From Nephrocerus scutellatus (taxonomy: Eukaryota > Arthropoda > Insecta > Diptera > Pipunculidae), in contig OX352765.1 of assembly GCA_947095585.1 (NCBI GenBank), forward strand, positions 87,380,965 to 87,444,964: a stretch of DNA of 64,000 nucleotides, read 5' to 3'. The notes under the pieces were generated by a model. That model worked only from the letters and a program-made list of their open reading frames with translations. It made no database searches and had not been told where the DNA came from. Below, piece by piece: positions 23,268-35,200 of this stretch (its first letter is position 1; the number at the start of each line of letters is the position of its first letter). The translations under genes were made by a program, and so were the position numbers.

Positions 23268-26200
23268 TCACGGATTTACGGGAGGACTAGAGGGTGCTAA
23301 ACCGCCAGCACCATTGCTACCAGAAGCAGGAATCTCTAATTTATTATAGTCACAAATTTCATTTGAAGCAATCGTTGATGTTTGTGGTGAATTTGTTGGT
23401 GGCGCCAACTCAGTTGGTGCAGCATAACTTGTGGTTGCAATTATAGATGGTGTGGAGGATGATGTTGGTGATTTTGCGACTCCAGTTTGAAGTTGTTGTT
23501 GTTGTTGTTGTGCCGCCACCGCCGCTGTTGACGATGCCACCGCTGCTGCAGCTGCCAAATGAAATTGATTTGGCATAAACATGTAGGCAGGATTCATAGC
23601 CGCTGCAGCTACCGCAACGGCTGCCATTTGTGCAGCGTCGCTGTCTTGATTGTTTGCGGCTATTTGAAACGATGATGGTGCCGATGTTGGTAATGAGTTG
23701 GGGTTGGATGCTTTGGAACGTTTTCGCCTTGCCTCTGATTCGCATGGACTTGGTGCACCAGGATGGCGGTAAGAGACATGCTTACGCAGGGCATCCTTGC
23801 TACGGGATACATGCGAGCATACACTGCAGGCGTATCTTTAAGAAAAAAGAGACACATTATTGTTTATCGTCAGTGCACTTTTTTCGATTGAAAAGTTTTG
23901 GTAAACTTCAAAATTTACAATTACAATACGTTACTAAACACTGAATTGGAAACTATGTAAAATTAAAAAATAAATAAAAATAAAAAGTAATCGTACTAGG
24001 CAAAAGATGGCGCTACCAAAGCAAGCGAACATACTATTCCTCAAATGTTATCTGTCATCTGCGTCATGTGTTTACAAAAATGAATAAAATTGAATATTGT
24101 TAGCCCCGCCGTGGCTCAGTGGATAGTGCATTGACTTCTGAGCAGGATGTTCGAGGTTCGAATGCCAGAAAACACCAAAAGTATTTTTAACGATGCCACC
24201 TCTAGCGAATGTCTGATCCGTATTGTATCACAATGAACCATTGCTGGTTTAAGTTTCACTGACAGCCACTTTAACTTAACCTTCCTTAACCAATTGGAGC
24301 ATAGACTTAAATGCCTAGTGGCCACGGCGCATACTCACCTAACATTCTGATGCGTTTCCAAATGGACTCGCAGGTTGTACTGATTACTGAGCTGCTTGTG
24401 GCAGATGAAACATGTGGCATAGATTTTCGAATTTGCTGCTGACTTTGAGGTTTGGGGGCTTAATGCCGGGGTTGTCTTATTGCTGTTGTCCAGAACATTT
24501 CCCGTTTCATTTTTTACCGAGATTTCCGGTGTTGCACGATTATTTGCTGTCGAAAAGTTAGCCGTAGCGGCCGATGCCGCACCTTGCTGATCGGTAGGTT
24601 GAGATTTCTGTTGATGTTGCTGCATTTTTGATTGCTCTTCAGTTGTTGACGACGACGATGTTCGATTTTGCTGTTGTTGCCCATGAGATGGTGTGGCTGA
24701 TGCTGATAAGTAAATCGACGGTTTTGTGTTCACCATTGTGGCAGACATTGGTTGACCATATGCTAGAGACGTTTTTATGGAGCTGTACGCTGATGATTGT
24801 TGTTGATATGTTGCCATTGGCAAATTGTCACATTGTGCCTTAATGCCGGCTGACGAGGAGGCACTTCGTAAATTCTCTACTATTTTATCGATTCGTTTAA
24901 TGTCTTTTAGCTTTTTCTCACCAGTGCAGGTCCTTTTATTGAATGTATCGTCATTGTTGGTCGCAGTCGCTGGACATGCAACCTGCATAGCTACTGCTGC
25001 TTGTTGATCAGCATTTTGATTGCAATGATCTTTTGTACCGTCTCCGCCTCCGCCTCCGGTATTGTTACTACTGTGGCCGACTGCAGCGCTGAATGAACCT
25101 TGGTAAAGGTTGCAATGCTGCTGGTATTTGGCTAGAAACTCGGTTGTCTTATTCAGCGCAGATTGAGAGAAATTTAACGGTTGTGGAATTAGATTCGGGT
25201 AAAACTGCAAAGATTTCAGGAAGAAACTCTCCAGAGGTGTTGGTAATTTAGTGGGCATTGGTGTTGCTTGCGGCAATGCAGATGAAGGCAGCTGTTGTTG
25301 TTGCTGCTGATGTTGCTGTTGGTGATGTTGAGCTGTTGATGGATTTGGCGGAGGCGGTGGTTGCTGCGGCTGTGGTGATCGAGGTGAAGGTGGCGTTTCG
25401 TCGTCTTTCCTCGTTGATGGCGGATATTCGTCACGCCTTTTCGTTGTGTTCTGTAACTAAAACATAGAACAAGAAACAATTGATTAATTTTGGGTAAATT
25501 AAATGTTGCAAGAAAAGTAATCATGTTTTTGTTGTTGTTGTTACATTGTACTATTAACATACGTTACTTTGAACATCTGCCAAACCCTTAATGCCAAGGG
25601 TTTCCGCCAAATTCAATAGCATCGGTATTTGCTCCTCGAACACGTTCACCTCTCCGGAGTACATGAACGTTAGGAGGGCGACTATAGCTGCAAACGATGC
25701 TCCAGGTATTATAATCACCGGATGATTTGACGAATCTAATGCTCGAAATAACTCCAGAAAAAATGTACTACAAGCACTGAGTACAACACGATGAGCACGC
25801 AACGTTCGTCCTTCTGCTGATAGCGTGACATCCGTGAGATGTGATTGATCCAGCAGGATTGGCAAGGTGCTTAGCAGACTTGTCTGTAAAAAGAATGAAA
25901 ACCAAATTTTTATAGTTTTTAATCAGTTATACAATAAGATTTTGAGTATAGCCTTCACATGGAATACGGATTCTAGTCGCTCAATAATAATAATGATGAC
26001 AATCATTTCTGAAAGAATACAAGACGATATGAGAACTTGCCTTTTTTTCATATTTAAACGTATTCCCAAGGGAACTCCCTGATTGACTTGCGCCACAGCA
26101 ATAAGGTGGACCAAGCCCTTTATTAAGATTAACATATCGACAGAAAACGATCACGAAACGAAAACGACGTGAGTCCAAATGCTTTAATCAATGGATCGTG

Positions 26201-29200
26201 GTCAGGGAAAATTACAAGAAACTTTGACCATTATTACAAATAATGACCTAAGTGAGTCTTCAAAATTAATAAAACCTCTATTGAACAAATCGGTCCTTCA
26301 GGAACTAGTTAACGTCTTTCTAGAAGGCCAACAACTTGGCAGTGAATAGTACCCGATTCGTCTGTAGTACCAGGCATAACCGATGAAAAAGGCACAACTA
26401 TACAATAAAAGCAGCTTGCGACTAGGAGCTATCTTCTTTCCACCCTTTTTAGGCGCTTTGGGAGTAAACTCTTATAAGACATGGGAAGACATGGGATCCA
26501 ATTGATATCAAATCGTCATACGATTGAGACCGTCAATTGGGATATACAGTACAAATACACCTTATACATAATTAACTTTAGCGTAGTTTCCTTTTACAAG
26601 TAAGTTTGTACAATATCAATAAAGTGCCAATAGCTTTAATCCGCATCATTAAATTGAAAAAGGTATGCGCTTTAAAATGGCGTATGAGTGCGCCATTTTA
26701 ATGTCGTGTAGACGTTAAATGAAACAAGAAACACTAAACACCCACTGACTACTCTCACCACACTAAGTGTAATGTGGAACTTGCAAAATCGAGATACAGC
26801 TGTAATAATAATTAGTGGATATCCGAACCACACGTATATTGCTTTACGAAAAAAAAGCGAATGTACCCTAGTTTAGTTATTCTTTGTAGGTGATACATGA
26901 AACGTAGCTATTACGAGTCGATCGTAATAGATTTTCGCATGTATCTACTAATTTAAATGTCAACAAAATGCTTGCTCCTGTTTGCGAAATTACAACAAAT
27001 AGTTATAATAAAAATGCTGCCTGCATTAGCAATTGTCTCTGTTTTTAAATTCTCTATATTAACTTAGCTTGCCCGTGCCTGGCTGGCTGGCGGACTGGCA
27101 CACCAAATCTTGTGATAAATTTTTAACCCACTTCCTAAATCAAGATCAAGATTTTATCAAACTTTCCCATTATGAAAATTTGGGGCCCCTCGAAGCTCGG
27201 GGTCAGGCGGCTCCCATACAAATGATTTACAAAATTTACCCGATTTTCTACAAATTTTGTACACATGTTCATCTCCGAAATACAAACCTTTTTGTTAAAT
27301 GTTTGGACTGATCGGACCCGGGGGTTCCCATATAAATTTTTAAAAAATTAGCCAGATTTTCTTAAAACACCTACAAAACTTTTTGTAAACTTTGTTTAAT
27401 TGGGGCTTTCTATGCGTGCTCATGATGGCAAATGTCGATTATAATGCATGCTTAGCTTTAAATGGGAAAATTTCATTATGCCTTTTCAAATGTTATAAAG
27501 TAGTTGTGGGAAGATGATAAAGGGGAATATGACTTTGAGTTTCAACAATTTATACAGGTTGTCCGCCGGGAAGATATTTGCCGCCATTTTGGTAAATATT
27601 AAGTTGACAGTTCATATTTGGTAGTCGTGGAGGAAAGACGTAGCAAATTTATTATGGAAAAATATTCGATAAACCAACATGTTTTAATAGTTAAAACGTT
27701 TTATGCAAATTAATCATTAAATGTAACTATGAGAAAGTTACATGAAACTTTTGGTATAAATAATGTTGAAACAAAACACACTATTTATCGTGTAATGAAT
27801 AATTTCGAAGAGAGAGGGTCTGTAGCCGATAGGCCCAAGCGTGGACTAACGTACTGCAATATCTTCCGTAAGCATTGCTGATGTTCTCGAAAGTGTTCAA
27901 AACAATCCATCAACCTCAATTCCGAACGGTTCTCAGGAAGTTGGTTTACCAAGAACAACTTTGGCCACAATTCTTCAAAAGCATCTGGATTTGTTAAGAT
28001 TCAATTAACACAAAACCATTTACGCCGCCATACATTATCAATAGGATGTTATAGCTCACCCATGACAAACCCTGATTTTCATGAAAAACTCATAATAAGT
28101 GACGAGGCCTATTTTTATTTGAAAGGATATGTAAATAAAAAGAATAGTCGGTTCTGTGCAATGGAAAACCAAAAAATTATGCATGAGTCATCTTTACATC
28201 CATTAAAAGTGACAGTCTGGTGTGTGCAATTTGGTCAGGAGGAATCATTGGATCTTATGAAAACAGCTTAGCGGGAACTGTCACTGGCGAAGGATATCGT
28301 GACATTATTGAAAACTCCATGATGCCAGAACTTAATACTTTTGGTTTAATTAAAATGTGGTTCCAACAAAGCGGTGTCACATCGCATACAGTCTGAATTA
28401 TAATGAATTTAGTGCAAGACCTCTCCACAACAAGTTATACCATGAAATGGTGACGCTGATTTACCTTCACTGTCGACCCGGACTATTTTTGTGGGTATAC
28501 CAAAAGAGCAAGGTTTATGGGAACAAATCAGAAACCCCTGCAACTCAAACAAAATATTCGTGATGAAATTAATGAAATGCCGGGTGAAATGTGTTAAAAT
28601 ATAATGAGAAAAGTGCTCAAAAGAGCCCGCATTTGTAAGGCTAACAGAGTCTGACATTTAACTGATATTGTATTCCATACATAAATTGTAACATTAAATA
28701 AACCATTTATTAACATTAGATCCATTTTCTTTAACCAAAATGTATAATCAAATAAAACGCAAAAGTAGGCGATACATTTTACATTTGACATAAATTGAAA
28801 ATGAGTGTTATCAAGTCGTATATTTGTGCCGCAAAGTAGTAGTTAATCATAAGAAAGTACTAGAGTAACTGCGAGTAGATAGAAGTTATTTCGAGCAGTT
28901 GCCCGTGTTTAATGCACTGCAGCATATCTATCTATGTACCTGACATGTTTGCTGTCTCTCTATTAAAATGGCAAACTAAAATCAAATATTGAAACACGTA
29001 ACTGAACTTGCTCCTTTTTAGATTTAGTTTATTTCCTTTTAAATCTAAAAGTTACTTATCATTTGCCTACATGCAAGTATTTAATTTTACTTGGAAACGT
29101 GCAAATCGCACAGCTATGATTCTTCTTCCTGCTCCTGCTGGTGAATGTAAATATTATTACCTTCCCCGAAATGTAACTTATTACGAACGAATGCAGACCA

Positions 29201-32200
29201 CCTGTCAAACACAAGGATGTAGCTAATTTTTCTTTAATATTTTTTTTACTATGTATGTACATCTATTATTAATATTTATTATAACTTGAATCGCCACAAA
29301 AGTTGTACTTCTATCACGTGCACTGTGATGCATGCGCTCTCATTTTGTTATGTATTGTATACAATGTAAATTTTGATGTTATTTTTTTATTGTCGATAGA
29401 TTTAACATTATAAGCTATCAACACGAAAAATTCTCAAAATTTTAAAGTTCAAACAAAATTATTGCGGGCGTATGAGTAATATTTTGCAGTGCAGCACAAA
29501 TATTACTCATACGCCCGGTAACACTACTCACCAAAACATAACAATAATGAAATATTACGCATGCGTCATGAAAATGAGTTTGCTCGAAGGCAACGTGACT
29601 AACGGCCAGCAGAGAAAAATTACATCCATGAATAGAATCGATTTTTGAAAAATAAGAGGTGCAAGGGAATATGTGCGCCTTACACAAAATATCCTCTACA
29701 AAGCACGTATTTTAATTTGAAATGTTCAGAGATAAAATATGCAAATTTTCGTACGGTCTGGTAATACTTAAGACTTTTCCTATGTCGTGTTTTTTCTTAC
29801 AATAAATCTGGCGCAGATTTATTTTTTGACTGTCAAGTTGTTCGTTTTTACCAAAAAACCCAATCTACGGTAGATCGGATTTCCCCTCTAACAGATCTTT
29901 TATTAACTGCAACAACAACACATGCAACTTAACAATGTAAACAAAAGATTCTCTTATTTCGTGTTCGTTTTTTCGAGAAAAAATCTGAGTTTGAGCGCAG
30001 ATATCTAAAACAAAAAAAATACGACATTAGATTATGTGAACGACTCATTTAATGCGAATCGTGTGCTGTGACCATAATGTGATTTTGGTCGGTTTCATCA
30101 AATATTCGTGAACTTACGTGCTAGTAAAGCGCCAACTATAATGGGCTGCAGTGGACTTATTCTCACGACAAAACCGAACGAAAAGCGTAGCTAATTTCTC
30201 TCATTCTTTAATATACCCATAAAGAACTTTAGCAACTACTTGCAAATCACACAATTTCTCTTAGTTGTCAAATTTTTTGCACCGAATGTCTCATTTCGCT
30301 GACATCTTGCTTAATCCCACGTAAGTTAACGAACATTTGACGAAACCGACTAAAATCACATTACGAGTATGGTCACAGCATACGAATTGCATGTAATGAG
30401 TCGTTAACATCAGCTAAATTAATACAACTCAAGTCCATTAGAATTGGCTCTTAAGCTGGAAGTAATGTCGTTTTTGGTTTAGAAATCTGCGCTTGAGTTC
30501 AGTAGCAGACCGATTTTGGTCGCATAAGTGAATACTTCTCCTGCAGAACCTCAAGTTTGCAGTGTTAGTGACTTAGTAGGTGTTGCGTGTGTTAGTATGA
30601 TTTTTTTTCTTTTGTTCTTCTGTCAAGAGAAGTGTTGTTGTTAAACATTTTTGTAACGGATTATATTACAGGTTATTTGGGAGTATATTGAAGTACACGA
30701 TATAAATAATAAAAAAAAAGTTACAATAGAAAAATAATAAACGCTTTTTTATTACAAACATATTTTTTAATTGATTTTTTGATCCTTTTTGCAATTGCAC
30801 AAAATATATTATTCAATGCTTATGTTCCTGCTGTGTTTCATTATATCTACGCAAGTACGATTATGTACATATACTTTTATTATTTTATAACATATACAAC
30901 AACTGAATACAAAAGCCTTAAATATACCGAAAAAAGCCGTCGGTTTCTTTGAATATTATTATATAATAATAAGATTTAATTTACTTTAGCTTTTAATTTG
31001 GAAGCAAGTAAATCTATTGAAATACAATACCAAATGTTGTTATTTATGTTTTGTTTTTGACATACATACTTGGTCAAGATAATTTTCGGGAAATATAAAA
31101 ATTCTCGATATTGTGATATGCTAATAATATCGAACAAGAAAATAATAAGCCATTTAGCTTTGGGTACAGGTAGAATTAACGGGGGAAAATTACATATGAT
31201 GAAGTGGATGATGCCCCGATTAGGCACGTTTGGAGAAAAATTTACAGACTGACCAACATTTTGACGCGTGTCGCGAGGCACGTGTGGCGCATGTGAAGCG
31301 TGGAAAAAAGAAAATACCTAGAAATAGCCCCCACCTCAAAAACAGATATTTTGGCGATTATTACCAAATAATAAAGGACTGTGTGGAGTGTTTCGATGTA
31401 CACATAAGAGTTTGTACCCGAAAAACTAATTTTTTTTACTTTTATTTGTTAATTACTTTATAAAGGGTGTTTTTTTAGGAGGTTTGTTTTTCCGATAGAT
31501 GTCGTTTTATTTTATGACAGTTGTTTTGACAGCTCAAAGTGGCATTTCTACTCAGTATTGTTTGGCAAATCATTATGAATAGGTTAACTCCAGAACAACG
31601 TTTTCAAATCGTGGAAATTTATTTTCAAAATCAGTGTTCAATTAAAAATGTTTATAGAGCACTTCGTGAATTTTATGGTGCACATAATCGTCCGTCAGAG
31701 ACCACCATAAAGAACGTAATTACCAAATTTGGGTCTACATTCACTTTTTGGATGCCAAGCCACCGACAAGAATGAGAAGAGTTCGTACAGAAGAAAATAT
31801 TGCTGTCGTTGAGGCCAGTGTCGAAGAAAACGACAATTTATCGATTCGTCGTCGTGCTCAGCAAATTGGACTTTGTCCATCGACTTTATGGAAAATTTTA
31901 CGTAAAGATTTGGGTTTGGTGCCATACAAAATTCAATTGGTGCAAGAATTAAAGCCACACGACCATCGTTTGCGCCGTGAATTCAGTGATTGGTCGTTAA
32001 ATCAATTGAACGAAGATCCATTTTTTTACCGTAAAATTCTCTTCAGTGATGAGGCGCATTTTTTGTTAAATGGATACGTCAACAAACAAAATTGTCGCAT
32101 TTGGAGCAAAGATAATCCACACGCCGTTCAAGAATTACCAATGCATCCTGATAAATGTACTGTTTGGTGCGGTCTATGGGCTGGTGGGATCATCGGTCCA

Positions 32201-35200
32201 TATTTCTTTAAAAATGAGGAAGGACGACGCGTTACCGTGAATGGAAATCGATACAGAACCATGTTAAATGAGTTTTTGTTGTCAAATCTTGAAGATATGG
32301 ATATGGATGAAATGTGGTTTCAACAAGATGGTGCCACTTGCCAAACAGCACGTGAAACAATCGACTTATTGAAAGAAACTTTCAACGACAACATTATTTC
32401 GAGAAATGGTCCGGTGAATTGGCCTCCGCGTTCGTGCGATTTGACGCCACTCGATTACTTTTTGTGGGGATACGTGAAGTCATTGGTTTATGTGGATAAA
32501 CCTCAATCGATTGACGCTTTGGAAACCAATATTCAACGTGTCATTGCTGACATACGCCCTCAAATGCTTGAAAAAGTGCTGGAAAATTGGACCTCCAGAA
32601 TGACATTTGTGAAAAATAGTCGTGGTAGCCATATGCCAGAAATTGTGTTTAAATGTTAAATGCCAAAAAATTATCTACCAAATAAAAAAAAATTTTGGTC
32701 ATTTCATAATTTTATATGTGTTTTATTCAAAAAAAAAATCGGCAACCTCTTAAAAAAACACTCGTTAAAAGTAGTATATAGTTCTAGCTTAGGGTAGTAT
32801 AGTAATACGGCTGATGAAAAAGTAGTATATTACTGAATAAAGTATGTATAGCAGCACTGGTCCCGAGCATGAGTGTTTTAACAAAAGAATAATCCCACTC
32901 CTGCCCAATATAGTTGAACCTTAAGGACTCAACAGAAAGGGAATTAAAGACAATTTTAAATCTGACTTATTTGATGTATGTCGTCAATTTTGAATCTTAG
33001 CAAATTAATCTCGACTTCCGTTTTGGAGTTTCGTTTCACTGACTAATGAGGTAACATTATGAGTTTAAACTTAACAAAGACAAAGGCAAAGACAAAGACA
33101 CTTTCTATTGAAATTTGGAAGATATCGGAAGATAAAAAGTACTTTGAGTTCATTTTTAACCATCTTCCACACGACCTAGAGAACTGAAATTTTGTGAGTG
33201 TCAAAATCCAAAATTTTGTTAGCGCCTCAATGTTAGGGGACCGCGTTTGACGCGTGTCGCGATCAATATTCTTCACTGAAGATTCACTTACTGACGAACG
33301 AACTTAAGAAGGATGGTTCTTATATGAGAACTCTAAAAATCCAAATAGAAATATTTGCTATCATAAACTATATCGAAAAGGATATAAGGAAGGAACAAAG
33401 AGTTAAACAAAAGAACAATTAGATTATGGATAGACATGTGAGCTTATTTGGTTTAGGTGATAACTCTAGGTTGCGAGGAGTTCCTAAATGACATGAATAT
33501 CAAGAATTGCTATCTTCTATATATGCAGGTACAACGAACGAAACCCAACATTAAAATTTCAAAGGAAAATATAAACAAAGGATAAGCAAAAGCAAGTGCA
33601 GCTGAGTGTGACCTGCCATTTTATAATGGAATGCAGCAAATATCAAACAACTGACGGTTCATCTGTTTTTTGGTTTTCTTTTAAGCAAACCTTTATTCCG
33701 TAAGCTGTGAAAACCACATTACCAATCGCATAAACAGATCGGCGTGAATTTTAAATGAACATCACTCAATCCAACGAAACAGCAAACAAGCCAAACAACC
33801 ACATCCATCACAGATTTTAAGCCGGGGCACAAATTTGCCGCACAAAATCTCGACGACGACAAAAATTGCGGCTGGCTGGACATTTTCTTCAAATGTCTTT
33901 AGCTCCTAAAATACCAATCTAATGGTTTTATTTTTAACCCAAAAACTATTAAAAGAGCAAGCAAACAAAAAACCAGAAAAAGCGGAGAAAATCCCAAAAG
34001 AAAACTGTCGCACCTAAATTTACACGGAATAACAAAAAAAAAAAAAACAACCACTGCAGCCATTTGAATGCTTCGATTGCTTCCGGGCATGTGCTTTGCG
34101 CTATGATACTCGTTCGTTGTGCGTTCGCCATAGCTTGAAGAAAAGCGGCAAAGAACCAATATTCGAAAGAGAAATTCCGCTTGATTTTCTATACGTCGTA
34201 TGACAACTACGACGAGATCCATGTTGAGATTTTAGTGGAGATCAGCCACAGATTGATGTTCACACACTTTGGATGGAATTTTGGCTGGTGATAATAAAAG
34301 ATCTGTTAAGTACATGTATTTAAGTATTTATTTATGTAGGTATACAGTGGAGACAGATTGCAAAATGGATTTAGTCAAAAGGTTGTCATGATGATGTAAG
34401 GAGGTGATGAACGATTTTCGTTCGAATTGCTTATCATGCAAAAAAAATACTTTAAGAATTACAGGGTACCAGCACTTACATTACGTATGAATGTGTGATA
34501 AATATTAATATGTATATAGGGAAATTGTTGGCCCGTAGTTGGTCCATAATGAACAAAAGCATCCTTTTTAACTTTTTTCTCGGCTGAATATCTTCGAAAG
34601 ACATTTCATAATATCATGTTAGCAGTAGCCGATTTCTGTGCCAGAAAGGGGGCAGCTAGTAGCTTTATTGGCCCCGAACCCAACCTTGCATATTCGAAGA
34701 ACTATCTAAATAGAATTATTGATTGTGAAAGTACTGGAATCGTCACTTGGAACGAAATCAATCAAAAAACAGTTACAATATCGAACATTTAGATTCCTAG
34801 TATGGTGCAATACATGTAATCAATGTGCGGCTAAAGAAGGAATCGCTTTATTGGTCGGTACGTCCATAGATGGGCTCAGTGGTGTACTCGGGCACGAGTA
34901 TTGCGGATTAGTTGAAGAAAGGGCATGATGCAACGACACCAACCGTTTCTGTATACATCTGTTATTTATTTATTTATTAGTCAAAGATATAAACAGACTT
35001 AAAAACTTAAGAACTAAGATTTACAAGAATTTATATGAGAAATTGATTATCTAAATAAATCATTTATCAGTTTCTTAAACGCTAGTTTTGCCATGGAAAG
35101 CAACAGAACATTTAACAATCGGATCATTCAACAAAAAATTCCTGTTGCAATGAGTTATGTAACAAAAGTCATTTCAGGAGTATACAAATGAAACAAAGAT

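Noticed and set aside
24105..24180. Possible tRNA gene (good A- and B-box-like sequences)
   Set aside because: It continues into a body shared with other SINE copies, has no closing acceptor stem, and carries a LINE-like 3' end.
34719..34928. 69-codon frame in the BTB gene intron
   Set aside because: No recognisable motif, no start or splice context; probably chance.
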